NCBI RefSeq assembly: GCF_000472385.1
Contig: NZ_AWZU01000004.1
Span: forward strand, 222-64,221
DNA length: 64,000 nt
Direction: 5' to 3'
Source of the DNA: Bradyrhizobium sp. ARR65
Lineage (GTDB): Bacteria; Pseudomonadota; Alphaproteobacteria; Rhizobiales; Xanthobacteraceae
The position numbers were made by a program, and so were the translations under genes. Under the pieces are notes generated by a model. It did not search any database. It had not been told where the DNA came from and worked only from the letters and a program-made list of their open reading frames with translations. Shown here piece by piece: positions 43,224-52,032 of the stretch; position 1 is the first letter of the stretch; every line of letters begins with the position of its first letter.

Positions 43224-44824
43224 AATTCGGGCCTGCCAGTCCAAGAGACGCGGTTGGCGGGGTGACGGTTCACACCCTGCGCCAAGGCTCGCTGCTGCTG
43301 AAAAAGGGCACCACGATTGGCGCCACCGAAGTCGAGGCGCTGGAAAGAGCCGGCGTGAAGGAAATCGTCGTGGTGCGGCTGGAGCCGGGCGACGTCTCCG
43401 AGGACGAGGCCGCATCCTCGATCGCGAATGCCGTCACCGGCGAGGGCATCAATGTCGAGCGCGCCTTCACCGGCCGCGCCAATTTGTTCGCCGCCCGCCC
43501 GGGCGTGCTGGTCATCGACCGTGCCGCGGTCGACCGCATCAACGGCATCGATGAAGCGATCACCTTTGCGACGTTGCCGGCGTTCAAGCCGGTGGTCGAA
43601 GGCGAGATGATCGCGACCGTCAAGATCATTCCGTTCGGGGTCGAGGCGAAGTTGCGCGACGCCGCGGTGACGGCTGCGGGCACCGGTGCCCTGCGGATCG
43701 CTCCTTACGTCATCAAGCGCGTCGGCGTGGTCTCGACCCTGCTGCCGGGACTGGCGCCGAAGGTGATCGAGAAGACGCTGCGCGTCACCGCCGAACGGTT
43801 GGCGCCAGCGGGTGCAACCATCATCGCCGAGCGCCGCGTGCCGCATGATGAGGCGGCGCTCGCCCCCGCTATCAAGGACATGCTGGCGCGGGGCGCCGAG
43901 CTTGTGATCGTGTTCGGCGCGTCCGCAATCGCCGACCGGCGCGACGTGATTCCGGCGGCGATCACTGACATTGGCGGCGCCATCGAGCATTTCGGCATGC
44001 CGGTCGATCCCGGCAATCTGCTCCTGGTCGGCAGCGCCGATGGCGTGCCGGTGTTGGGCGCGCCGGGCTGCGCCCGCTCGCCGGTCGAAAACGGCTTTGA
44101 CTGGGTGCTGATGCGCCTGCTCGCCGGCCTCAAGGTCTCGCGCACCGAAATCATGGGCCTCGGCGTCGGCGGTCTGCTCATGGAAATCGTCACGCGCCCG
44201 CAGCCGCGCGCGAAATCCGAGACCGAAGGCAATCGCAACGTGGTGGCGGTCGTGCTGGCGGCGGGACGCTCGACCCGGATGGGCGGCCCGAACAAGTTGC
44301 TGGCCGAGCTTTCCGGCAAGAAACTGGTGCGGATTGCGACCGAGCAGGCGCTCGCGTCCAAGGCTTCCGAAGTGATCGTGGTCACGGGCCATCAGGCCGA
44401 GCTGGTCGAGCAGGCGCTGGCCGGGCTGAAGGTGAAGTTCGTACGAAATGCGGATTTCGCCGGCGGGCTTGCCAGCTCGGTCAAGGCCGGCATTGCCGCC
44501 GTGCCGGATAAAGCCGACGGCGCGCTGGTCTGCCTTGGCGACATGCCGCTGATTGATGCCAAGCTGATCGACCGGCTGATCGAGGCGTTCGATCCGGATC
44601 GCGGCAATTTGATCGTGGTGCCGGCAGCGGATGGCCGGCGTGGCAACCCTGTGCTGTGGTCACAGCGTTTCTTCGGCGAGCTGTTGACGCTCGATGGCGA
44701 TGTCGGCGCGCGGCATCTGATCGCAAGGCATGCCGAAGCCGTCGCCGAGGTGCCGGTCGAGGGCGAAAGCGCCTTCCTCGACATCGACACGCCACAGGCG
44801 CTGGAAGCGGCTAGGCACGGGTAG
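43220..44824 (+). CDS. Fusion of MoeA/molybdopterin-binding domain and MobA-like nucleotidyltransferase
   Basis: 534 residues, with the ATGA overlap setting the start. Residues about 1-325 are related to the molybdopterin-binding (MoeA-like) domain: VVGGVTVHTLRQ-like start, IVFGASAIADRRDVIPAAIT near 232 and GAPGCARSPVENGFDW near 275. Residues about 338-530 are a nucleotidyltransferase: VVAVVLAAGRSTRMGGPNKL near 340, as in MobA/MocA, which add CMP or GMP to molybdenum cofactor. By analogy with MocA it should make the cytosine dinucleotide form used by xanthine-dehydrogenase-family enzymes. It ends the cox operon. Confidence 0.85.
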   Translation: MKFGPASPRDAVGGVTVHTLRQGSLLLKKGTTIGATEVEALERAGVKEIVVVRLEPGDVSEDEAASSIANAVTGEGINVERAFTGRANLFAARPGVLVIDRAAVDRINGIDEAITFATLPAFKPVVEGEMIATVKIIPFGVEAKLRDAAVTAAGTGALRIAPYVIKRVGVVSTLLPGLAPKVIEKTLRVTAERLAPAGATIIAERRVPHDEAALAPAIKDMLARGAELVIVFGASAIADRRDVIPAAITDIGGAIEHFGMPVDPGNLLLVGSADGVPVLGAPGCARSPVENGFDWVLMRLLAGLKVSRTEIMGLGVGGLLMEIVTRPQPRAKSETEGNRNVVAVVLAAGRSTRMGGPNKLLAELSGKKLVRIATEQALASKASEVIVVTGHQAELVEQALAGLKVKFVRNADFAGGLASSVKAGIAAVPDKADGALVCLGDMPLIDAKLIDRLIEAFDPDRGNLIVVPAADGRRGNPVLWSQRFFGELLTLDGDVGARHLIARHAEAVAEVPVEGESAFLDIDTPQALEAARHG

Positions 44825-44836
44825 CCGCGAATTTGC

Positions 44837-44900
44837 AGGGTGGGCAAAGGCTGCCCACCGCGTGCCGAACGGTGGCACGCTTGGCTTTGCCCACTCTACG
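44837..44900. repeat. Hairpin-rich intergenic repeat (family F)
   Basis: GGTGGGCA pairs with TGCCCACC, then GTGCC pairs with GGCAC, and GGGTGGGCAAAG at the left matches CTTTGCCCACTC at the right in inverted order. It follows the cox operon directly and may end its transcripts, though no T-run follows. Confidence 0.6.
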
Positions 44901-44984
44901 AAAGTCAATTTCAACCTCCCGTTCACCAAGTGGAAACGACCGCTCCGTAAATTTCGCGGCGCTCAAGGGGTTGGGGAGGGGGTC

Positions 44985-45365
44985 GTGCTCTCGTTCACGG
45001 TTGCGCGCGCGCATGTTGCTGCGCGGTTGCTGGCGCTCGCAGTATTGGCAATTCCGACGCCGCTATTGGCCGCGGGCGCATTTGCCATGGGCCAATGCGG
45101 CGCTTACGGCCAGGCCTACGATTATGCCGGTGAAGACGCCGCGCGCGCCGCGGCGCTCAAGCAATGCCAGGGCAATTGCGTCGCGGTCACGATGAAGCAC
45201 GCCTGTGCCGCCTTCTCCATCGACATGAGCAACCCATGTGGCCCGCATGGCTAGGCGGTGCGCCCTAAGATCTCGAGTTCGCTAAACGAAGCGACGCGCG
45301 AATGCTATAAATACGGCGGCAAGCAATGCGTGATCCGCGCCTGGGCGTGTGACGGGCGAGGCTGA
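44985..45365 (+). pseudogene. DUF4189 secreted protein interrupted by a premature TAG
   Basis: A GTG at 44985 follows GGGGAGGGG. The product begins with a signal peptide (LLALAVLAIPTPLLAAGAFA) and the DUF4189 pattern (GQCGAYGQAYDYAGEDAARA, CQGNCVAVTMKHACAAFSID). The frame meets TAG at 45252-45254 and then stays in frame to TGA at 45363. The second part (AVRPKISSSLNEATRECYKY, GGKQCVIRAWACDGRG) is the expected C-terminal half of the domain. Family members have Trp after HG at this point, so one base change, TGG to TAG, explains the break. The first 89 residues could still be made. Confidence 0.75.
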
Positions 45366-45374
45366 TTTCTTAAC

Positions 45375-45451
45375 GTCATTCCGGGGCGATGCGTAAGCAT
45401 CGAAGCCGGAATCTCGAGATTCCGGTCTGCGCTTCGCGCATCCGGAATGAC
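45375..45451. repeat. Palindromic element (family B), copy 3
   Basis: It runs from GTCATTCCGGGGCGATGC to GCATCCGGAATGAC, with inner CATCGAAGCCGGAATCTCG and AGATTCCGG. It lies just after the broken DUF4189 gene and about 90 bases before the alcohol dehydrogenase gene. Confidence 0.8.
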
Positions 45452-45543
45452 GGTACTTACTAGTTCAGCGCAATTGACGTCGCTCAACATCGCCGCTGAT
45501 CGCAGCCGCTAGCTTGCTCCCTCGCAATCAAGGAGCAAACAAC

Positions 45544-46572
45544 ATGGCAACGACAATGAAAGCCGCAGTCGTACGGACCTTCGGCAAGCCGCTTGTGATC
45601 GAGGACGTGCCGGTTCCGGTCCCTGGGCCGGGCGAGGTCCTGGTCAAGGTCAAGGCCTGCGGCGTCTGTCACACCGATTTGCACGCGGCTTCCGGCGACT
45701 GGCCGGTGAAGCCGGTGCCGCCTTTCATTCCGGGCCATGAGGCAGCCGGCACGGTTGCGGCGCTGGGGCCCGGCGTCACCAATCTGAAGGTCGGCGATGC
45801 TGTCGGCGTCGCCTGGCTGCACGACGCCTGCATGGCTTGCGAATATTGCGAGACCGGTTGGGAGACGCTGTGCGAGCATCAGCACAACACCGGCTACAGC
45901 GTGAACGGTGGTTTTGCAGAATATGTCATTGCATCCGCGCCCTTTGCCGCGCGTCTGCCTGCCGACGTGGACTTTGCAGGCGTGGCGCCGATCCTCTGCG
46001 CCGGCGTGACCACCTACAAGGGATTGAAAGAGACGGAGGCACGGCCCGGCGAATGGGTCGTGATCTCCGGCGTCGGTGGCCTCGGTCACGTCGCCATCCA
46101 ATATGCCAAGGCGATGGGGCTGAAGGTGGTCGGCGTCGATATCGCCGAGGACAAGCTTGAGCTGGCAAAGGAGGCTGGCGCCGATCATGCCGTCAATGCA
46201 CTATCCAAGGACGCGGTTGAGAGCGTAGTGCAGGCGACAGGCGGCGGCGCGCATGGCGTGCTGGTGACGGCGGTGTCGACGCCCGCGTTCGGACAAGCGC
46301 TGCGTATGGTCCGACGTAAGGGAACAATCAGCCTGGTCGGCCTGCCGCCCGGCGAATTTCCGACGCCGATCTTCGACGTGGTGCTCAAGCGCATCACCGT
46401 GCGCGGCTCGATCGTCGGCACAAGACGCGACCTCAACGAGGCCATCGCCTTTGCCGCCGACGGCAAGGTGAAGGCCGAGATCACCAAGGCGCCGCTGTCC
46501 GACATCAATGCGATCTTCGACCGCATGAAGGCCGGCAAGATCGACGGCCGCATGGTGCTGGATTTCGGCTAA
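45544..46572 (+). CDS. Zinc-dependent alcohol dehydrogenase (AdhP/Adh class)
   Basis: 342 residues from the ATG at 45544, preceded by AGGAG. Medium-chain dehydrogenase fold. Catalytic zinc ligands are in CGVCHTDLH (about 37-45) and GHEAAG (about 60-65); the structural-zinc Cys set is [17 protein letters not shown] (about 92-108). The cofactor site is [17 protein letters not shown] near 170-186, followed by VGVDIAEDK, which favours NAD. It oxidises simple primary alcohols or reduces aldehydes. It stands alone between repeats. The true substrate is not fixed by the sequence. Confidence 0.93.
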   Translation: MATTMKAAVVRTFGKPLVIEDVPVPVPGPGEVLVKVKACGVCHTDLHAASGDWPVKPVPPFIPGHEAAGTVAALGPGVTNLKVGDAVGVAWLHDACMACEYCETGWETLCEHQHNTGYSVNGGFAEYVIASAPFAARLPADVDFAGVAPILCAGVTTYKGLKETEARPGEWVVISGVGGLGHVAIQYAKAMGLKVVGVDIAEDKLELAKEAGADHAVNALSKDAVESVVQATGGGAHGVLVTAVSTPAFGQALRMVRRKGTISLVGLPPGEFPTPIFDVVLKRITVRGSIVGTRRDLNEAIAFAADGKVKAEITKAPLSDINAIFDRMKAGKIDGRMVLDFG

Positions 46573-46940
46573 GGCGTGTGTCTAGCGGTAGCCCGCAGAC
46601 TATCGCATGTGGGCCTCCGCTGTTCGCGCGCCCGCCGCTTCAAAGAATTCGGTGTCATCCCCAAACTCCATCCTGGGGTTGTGGGTCCCGGCTCGCGCGG
46701 AGGCTGTGATCGGGCCACGCTTCGCGCGGACCCGCTAGCTTGCCCGGACGACGCTGTTCTTCTTCGCCATAATGCGATTGCCCGCGGTAGCCCGGGTGGG
46801 CGACTGGTCCGCGCTAGCTCAAAGAGCGAAGGCGGAAGCGATCCCGCGCAGATCCTGCATGTCGCTTTCGCACATGCGGACGACGGACTGCGGCTCATCT
46901 TGCGAGGCAGGAGTCATCCCGAGTTGCCTGCTGATATCCA
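46573..46940. other. Intergenic stretch with degraded repeat sequence
   Basis: About 370 bases between the alcohol dehydrogenase and the TetR promoter. The middle (GATCGGGCCACGCTTCGCGC near 46700) resembles part of the family C repeat at 12641-12819. Open frames on both strands have no domain or binding site. Confidence 0.45.
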
Positions 46941-46969
46941 TTGACATTGACTGACTGGTCAGTCATAAC
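46941..46969 (+). promoter_or_regulatory. Promoter with TetR-type operator in its spacer
   Basis: TTGACA at 46941-46946 and CATAAC at 46964-46969 are 17 bases apart. The spacer contains TGACTGACTGGTCAGTCA (46948-46965), an 18-base palindrome with a two-base centre, of the shape bound by TetR-family repressors. The start codon at 46976 lies where transcription should begin, so the message may have no leader. Confidence 0.7.
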
Positions 46970-46975
46970 GGGGCC

Positions 46976-47662
46976 ATGTCGGACAGAGCACGAAAGCCAG
47001 CGGCGAGCAGGGCGCCTCGCGCCCGCGGACGGATCGCGGCCTCGTCGCCAACAGCGCCGGCAAGCCGCGCCGAGCGTGCGGCCGAACGGCGCGCGGCCAT
47101 CGTGGACGCTGCACTGGATGAGTTCATCGCGCGCGGTTTCACCGCGACGCGGCTCGACGACGTCGCCAGGCGCGCCGGGGTGGCAAAAGGCACGATCTAC
47201 CTGCACTTCAAGGACAAGGAGACGCTGTTCGAAGAGCTGGTGCGCACGGCGATCGTCCCGCTGGTGGGGCGGCTCGCCACGTTGCCGCCGCCGACCGGCT
47301 CGGTCCGCGACGCGCTCGAAGCGTTTGCGAGGACTTTCATCCAGGAGGTCGCGAGCACGCGACGGGGCGACATCATCCGGCTGATCCTGGCGGAGGGGCC
47401 GCGCTTTCCTGCCATTGCCGACTTCTACTATCGCGAGGTGATTTCGCGCGGGCTCGGCGCCATGCGCGCGCTGATCGCGCTCGGCATCAAGCGAGGGGAG
47501 ATCCGCCAGGCCGCGCTCGCGGATTTCCCGCAGATCGTGGTGGCACCGGCCATCATCGCGGTGATCTGGAAGAGTCTGTTCGACCGCCACGCCCCGCTCG
47601 ACGCCCACGCGCTGCTGGGCGCCCATCTCGATCTCATTTTCGGCGAACGGAGTGCGCCATGA
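46976..47662 (+). CDS. TetR-family transcription repressor
   Basis: 228 residues. A basic, Ala/Pro-rich N-terminal extension of about 33 residues precedes the helix-turn-helix (IVDAALDEFIARGFTATRLD, then VARRAGVAKGTIYLHFKDKE). The rest is a ligand-binding helical domain with a TetR_C-like pattern. Its gene overlaps the HlyD gene by four bases, and an operator covers its own promoter, so it should repress the whole export operon and respond to an exported compound. No ribosome binding site precedes the ATG. Confidence 0.92.
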   Translation: MSDRARKPAASRAPRARGRIAASSPTAPASRAERAAERRAAIVDAALDEFIARGFTATRLDDVARRAGVAKGTIYLHFKDKETLFEELVRTAIVPLVGRLATLPPPTGSVRDALEAFARTFIQEVASTRRGDIIRLILAEGPRFPAIADFYYREVISRGLGAMRALIALGIKRGEIRQAALADFPQIVVAPAIIAVIWKSLFDRHAPLDAHALLGAHLDLIFGERSAP

Positions 47663-48444
47663 ACGGCCGGGCCATGATACGCGCGGTGGCGGCGCTCGCA
47701 TTGCTTGCCGCGCTTGCCGGCTGCAACGACAATCGGGATCCCGGTTTCCAGGGCTGGGTCGAGGCCGACATGATCTTTGTCAGCCCCGATGAATTTGGAC
47801 GGGTGACGAAGCTCAACGTCCGCGAGGGCGACGAGGTCAAGGCCGGCGATCCGCTTTACACCGTCGATGACGATCTGCAGCAGGCCGACCTCAACCAGAA
47901 CAACGCGACACTGGCGAATGCCAAGCAGACCTATGATCGCGCGCTCGCGCTCTCGAAGACAGGCGCCGGCACGCAGGCAACGCTGGATGCCGCCGTCTCC
48001 GCGCTGCGGGTCGCGGAAGCGCATGTCAGGACCTCCGAGACGCGGCTCAAGCGGCGTGAGGGCTTTGCGCCGGTCGCCGGCACCGTGCAGCAGATCTATT
48101 TCCGCGAAGGCGAAATGGTGCCGGCACAGCGGCCGGTGTTGTCGATCATGCCGCCAGGCAACATGAAGATCCGCTTTTTCGTCTCCGAAACCGAGTTGCC
48201 GAAGCTTGCCATCGGCGATGAGGTGCGCGTCACCTGCGACAATTGTGCCGCCGATCTCACCGCGCGCATCTATTTCATCGCGACCTCGGCGGAATACACC
48301 CCGCCGGTGATCTACAGCCTCGATGAACGTCACAAGCTGGTCTACCTGATCCAGGCGCGCCCCTCGCGGCCCGATGCGCTGCGCGTCGGCCAACCGATCA
48401 GCGTCTATCTCAACCCCAAGACGCCTATGGCGGAGCAGCGATGA
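47659..48444 (+). CDS. HlyD/YbhG-type membrane-fusion lipoprotein
   Basis: 261 residues. The N-terminus carries a lipoprotein signal with lipobox LAGC (Cys near residue 22), so it is probably anchored in the inner membrane. The halves of the lipoyl domain are FVSPDEFGRVTKLNVREGDE near 41-60 and EGFAPVAGTVQQIYFREGE near 134-152, with a short coiled-coil hairpin between. It is the adaptor of the following ABC exporter. Coupled by ATGA overlaps on both sides. Confidence 0.88.
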   Translation: MNGRAMIRAVAALALLAALAGCNDNRDPGFQGWVEADMIFVSPDEFGRVTKLNVREGDEVKAGDPLYTVDDDLQQADLNQNNATLANAKQTYDRALALSKTGAGTQATLDAAVSALRVAEAHVRTSETRLKRREGFAPVAGTVQQIYFREGEMVPAQRPVLSIMPPGNMKIRFFVSETELPKLAIGDEVRVTCDNCAADLTARIYFIATSAEYTPPVIYSLDERHKLVYLIQARPSRPDALRVGQPISVYLNPKTPMAEQR

Positions 48445-49379
48445 ATGGCGCGCCGTCATCCCCGATCGCGATCGACGTCAGGGGCCTGACCAAATCGTTC
48501 GGTGGCCGCGAGGTCGTGCATGACCTCTCGATGCAGGTGAGGCGCGGCTCGATCTACGGCTTTCTCGGTCCCAACGGCTCCGGCAAGACTACCACCATCC
48601 GGATGCTCTGCGGCCTGCTGACGCCTGATAGCGGCGAGGGCACCTGCTTAGGGTTCGACATCCGCCGCGATGCCGAAAAGATCAAGCGCCGCGTCGGCTA
48701 CATGACGCAGCGCTTTTCGCTCTATCAGGACCTGTCCGTTCGGGAGAACCTGGAATTCGTGGCGCGGCTCTATGGCGTGCCGGACCCGCGCGGCGCTGCG
48801 CGCGAGATGATCAGGCGGCTCGGGCTTAATGGCCGCGAGGCGCAGCTCGCGGGCGAGCTCTCCGGCGGCTGGAAGCAGCGGCTGGCGCTCGGGGCCTGCA
48901 CGCTGCCCAATCCGCAGCTTCTGCTGCTGGACGAGCCGACCGCCGGCGTCGACCCCAAGGCGAGGCGCGATTTCTGGAACGAGATCCACGCGCTGGCGGC
49001 CGAAGGGCTGACCGTGCTGGTCTCGACCCATTACATGGACGAAGCCGAACGCTGTCATGAAATCGCGTATATCGCCTATGGCCATCTGCTCACGCATGGC
49101 ACGGTGGAGCAGGTGATCGCGAAATCGGCGCTCACCACCTACACCGTAGCCGGCGACGATCTGAATGGTCTGTCGGCGGCGCTCGCAGGCCAACCCGGCG
49201 TCGACATGGTCGCGCCGTTCGGCAATTCCCTGCACGTCTCCGGGCGCGACAAGGCTGCGCTGGAGACGAGTATCGCACCCTGGCGCGAGAAGGAGGGACT
49301 GCATTGGCAGTTCTCCGCGCCGTCTCTGGAAGACGTATTCATCGAGCTCATGAACCGCTCCAAGGATAATTTCCAATGA
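48441..49379 (+). CDS. ABC exporter ATPase, YbhF/CcmA-like
   Basis: 312 residues. Walker A GPNGSGKT (about 44-51), Q-loop MTQRFSLYQDLSV, signature LSGGWKQRLALG, Walker B LLLLDEPTAGVDP and switch His STHYMDEAE are intact. LSGGWKQRLALG is characteristic of the YbhF class of drug and lipid exporters. The C-terminal 80 residues form the usual extension. It powers the permease coded by the next gene. Confidence 0.93.
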   Translation: MNGAPSSPIAIDVRGLTKSFGGREVVHDLSMQVRRGSIYGFLGPNGSGKTTTIRMLCGLLTPDSGEGTCLGFDIRRDAEKIKRRVGYMTQRFSLYQDLSVRENLEFVARLYGVPDPRGAAREMIRRLGLNGREAQLAGELSGGWKQRLALGACTLPNPQLLLLDEPTAGVDPKARRDFWNEIHALAAEGLTVLVSTHYMDEAERCHEIAYIAYGHLLTHGTVEQVIAKSALTTYTVAGDDLNGLSAALAGQPGVDMVAPFGNSLHVSGRDKAALETSIAPWREKEGLHWQFSAPSLEDVFIELMNRSKDNFQ

Positions 49380-50542
49380 GCGCCGTCGACACATCCGCGC
49401 CTGCCGCCGAAATCCGCGAGCCGTCTTTCGGCTTCTGGCGGCGCGCTTACGCCATGGTGGTGAAGGAGTTCATCCAGCTCCGTCGCGACCGGGTATCGTT
49501 CGCGATGATCGTGATGATCCCGGTAATGCAGCTCCTGCTGTTCGGCTATGCCATCAATACCACGCCGCACAATCTGCCGACCGCGGTGCTGCTGCAGGAA
49601 GACACCGATCTCGGCCGCTCCATCCTGAAGGCACTGGAAAACACCGCTTATTTCCGTTTCGTCCGCGAAGTGCATGATGTCGATGAGTTCGACAACCTGC
49701 TCAAATCCGGCAAGGTGCTGTTCGGCGTCGAAATTCCGCGCGGCTTCGAGCGCGCGGTGCGCCGTGGCGACAAGCCGGCGCTTCTCGTGGCGGCCGATGC
49801 GACCGATCCGGTGGCCGCAAGCTCGGCGCTGTCCTCGCTCAGCGTGCTCGTGCAGACCGCGCTCGAGCACGACCTTTTCATCGGCGATCCGCCCTCGCTA
49901 CCGTTCGAGATCCGGGCGCATGCCCGCTACAATCCGGCCGCATCCTCGCGGCTCAACATCGTGCCGGGCCTGGTCGGCACCATCCTCACCATGACGATGC
50001 TGATCTTCACCGCGCTGTCGGTGACACGCGAAATCGAGCGCGGCACCATGGAGAGCCTGCTTTCGATGCCGATCAAGCCGGTCGAGGTGATGTTCGGCAA
50101 GATCATCCCTTACGTGGTTGTCGGCTTTCTGCAGGCCGCGATCATCGTCTCCATCGGCATCTTCCTGTTCGGCGTGCCCGTCTTCGGCAGCCTGCTTCTG
50201 CTGGCGCTGCTCTCGACGCTCTTCATCACCACCAACCTTGCTATCGGCTACACCTTCTCGACGCTGGCGCAGAACCAGTTGCAGGCGATGCAGCTATCGA
50301 TCATGTTCTTCCTGCCTTCGATCCTCTTGTCTGGTTTCATGTTCCCCTTCTTAGGGATGCCGGTGTGGGCGCAATATGTCGGCGAATGCCTGCCGCTCAC
50401 GCATTATCTGCGCATCGTCCGCGCCATCATGCTGAAGGGCTCGACGCTGCAAAACCTGCAGTATGATACGCTCGCATTGTTTGGCTTGATGCTATTGGCG
50501 ATGACAATCGCCGTGACTCGGTTCCGCCGCACCTTGGATTGA
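49376..50542 (+). CDS. ABC-2-type exporter permease, YbhS/YbhR-like
   Basis: 388 residues. One membrane helix near 38-58, a large periplasmic domain of about 130 residues, then five helices in the C-terminal part; ITREIERGTMESLLSMPIKP-like sequence (here SVTREIERGTMESLLSMPIK) near 218-237 is the ABC-2 signature. Only one permease gene is present, so it should work as a homodimer. The operon TetR-HlyD-ATPase-permease resembles ybhGFSR, which exports toxic organic compounds; the substrate here is unknown. Confidence 0.92.
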   Translation: MSAVDTSAPAAEIREPSFGFWRRAYAMVVKEFIQLRRDRVSFAMIVMIPVMQLLLFGYAINTTPHNLPTAVLLQEDTDLGRSILKALENTAYFRFVREVHDVDEFDNLLKSGKVLFGVEIPRGFERAVRRGDKPALLVAADATDPVAASSALSSLSVLVQTALEHDLFIGDPPSLPFEIRAHARYNPAASSRLNIVPGLVGTILTMTMLIFTALSVTREIERGTMESLLSMPIKPVEVMFGKIIPYVVVGFLQAAIIVSIGIFLFGVPVFGSLLLLALLSTLFITTNLAIGYTFSTLAQNQLQAMQLSIMFFLPSILLSGFMFPFLGMPVWAQYVGECLPLTHYLRIVRAIMLKGSTLQNLQYDTLALFGLMLLAMTIAVTRFRRTLD

Positions 50543-50557
50543 GGCAGAATTACTCTC

Positions 50558-50636
50558 GTCATTCCGGGGCGATGGGACAGCATCGAACCCGGAAGCTCGA
50601 AATTCCGGGTTCACGCTTCGCGTGCCCCGGAATGAC
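50558..50636. repeat. Palindromic element (family B), copy 4
   Basis: It runs from GTCATTCCGGGGCGATGG to GTGCCCCGGAATGAC with inner CATCGAACCCGGAAGCTCG and AATTCCGGGTTCACGC. Its right edge ends 11 bases before the adenylate cyclase start and abuts the AGGGG that serves as that gene's ribosome binding site. Confidence 0.8.
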
Positions 50637-50647
50637 AGGGGCATCTC

Positions 50648-51964
50648 ATGGGCGCATTAGCTGACTTATGGCGACGCACAAGGAGTGGATCATCGGTCTC
50701 AGCCGATTTCGAGCACGCGCTGATGCGCGAGGTGATGGCGTCCGAGCTGCTCCGCGTCAAGGCGCTGATCATCACCGCCGCGATTCTCGTGGTTGTGATC
50801 GGGACCACCTATTACTTCGAGGAGGCCGCAATCGAGCGTCTCTGGCGGGGCGGAATGCGGCCGATTTACATCTATGAAATTCTGCTGCCGTTCATCCTGT
50901 TCGAACTGTGGGTCTACACCGCGATCCGGCGGCACATGAACAAGGATCGCGATCTGCCGATCTATCGACGCTATCTCGGCGCGCTGATCGAAACCTCCAT
51001 GCCGACCGTTGCGCTGATGCTGCACATCCAGAACATGGGCACGATCAAGGCGCTCGGCTTCGTCGGGCCGCTCGCCTATTGCATCTTCATCGTGCTCTCG
51101 ACGCTGCGGCTGGATTTCTGGCTTTCGGCGTTTACCGGACTTGTCGCGGCGGTCGAGATGTTCTGTGTCGCGGTGTTCTTTCATCCGCCCGTCGCGTCCG
51201 ATCCCGTTCCGGATCTCTACTATCATGGAGCTCGCAGCATACTCGTTCTGATTCTCGGCGTGCTCGCCGGGGCCGTCGGGCTGCAGCTCAGGCGCAGTTT
51301 TGCCGCGAGCATTCGCGCGGCAACCGCGCGCGATCGCATCACCGATTTGTTCGGCCAGCATGTTTCGCCGCAAGTGGTCGAACGCCTGATGGCAGAGGGC
51401 GCGAGCACTCAAAGCGATATCCGCCGGGTTGCCGTGATGTTCGTCGATTTCCGCAGCTTTACCGCGTCTGCCCGCTCACGCTCGCCGCAGGAAGTGGTCG
51501 ATCGCCTGGACGGCGCCTTTGCCGTGCTGGTGGACGTTCTCGATCGCCATGGCGGCATCGTGAACAAGTTTTTGGGCGACGGATTTCTGGCGCTGTTCGG
51601 CGCGCCGCTCGATGCGGCCGATGCCGCGCACCGGGCCGTCGCCGCGGCCCGCGACATGCTGGTTGCGATGGAGCGCATCAATGCCGGCTCCGACTGGAAG
51701 CTCCGGATCGGCATCGGCATCCATTTCGGCGAGGTGGTCGCCGGCAATATCGGCTCGCCGCGACGCAAGGAATATACCGTGATTGGTGATACCGTGAATT
51801 TCGCCTCGCGCCTGGAGGCACTGAACAAGGATTTCGGCTCCCAGCTTCTGATTTCCGCCGCGGTGCGCGAGGCGCTGGGCGCGGACTGCGGGGACGCCGT
51901 CCCCTTGGGCGAGGTGCCGATCCGCGGCTACGAGCAACCCATGACCGTCTGGCAATTGGGGTAG
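50648..51964 (+). CDS. Class III adenylate/guanylate cyclase with membrane sensor domain
   Basis: 438 residues. Six membrane helices span about 38-225. The cyclase domain (about 255-435) starts after a short linker (RDRITDLFGQHVSPQVVERL). The metal Asp residues are in VMFVDFRSFT near 263 and FLGDGFLALFG near 313; Lys in VNKFLGDG and the motif VIGDTVNFASRLEALN near 378 supply base and transition-state residues. It makes cAMP or cGMP; the sequence does not decide which. It stands alone. The membrane part should sense an unknown signal. Confidence 0.9.
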   Translation: MGALADLWRRTRSGSSVSADFEHALMREVMASELLRVKALIITAAILVVVIGTTYYFEEAAIERLWRGGMRPIYIYEILLPFILFELWVYTAIRRHMNKDRDLPIYRRYLGALIETSMPTVALMLHIQNMGTIKALGFVGPLAYCIFIVLSTLRLDFWLSAFTGLVAAVEMFCVAVFFHPPVASDPVPDLYYHGARSILVLILGVLAGAVGLQLRRSFAASIRAATARDRITDLFGQHVSPQVVERLMAEGASTQSDIRRVAVMFVDFRSFTASARSRSPQEVVDRLDGAFAVLVDVLDRHGGIVNKFLGDGFLALFGAPLDAADAAHRAVAAARDMLVAMERINAGSDWKLRIGIGIHFGEVVAGNIGSPRRKEYTVIGDTVNFASRLEALNKDFGSQLLISAAVREALGADCGDAVPLGEVPIRGYEQPMTVWQLG

Positions 51965-52004
51965 GGCGGGCTGGCCCACTCGCAGTCGTAGTCTTGACGC
52001 GCTT

Positions 52005-52032
52005 TCATATAGTCATCTATATGACTATATGA
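52005..52032 (+). promoter_or_regulatory. 28-base palindromic operator over the GntR promoter
   Basis: TCATATAGTCAT and ATGACTATATGA are perfect 12-base inverted arms around CTAT. TTGACG at 51994-51999 and TATATG at 52018-52023 form the core promoter (18-base gap), so the operator covers the -10 box and the start point. The arm ends within the start codon of the regulator gene (ATG at 52029). Auto-repression by the GntR protein is the natural reading. Confidence 0.75.
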
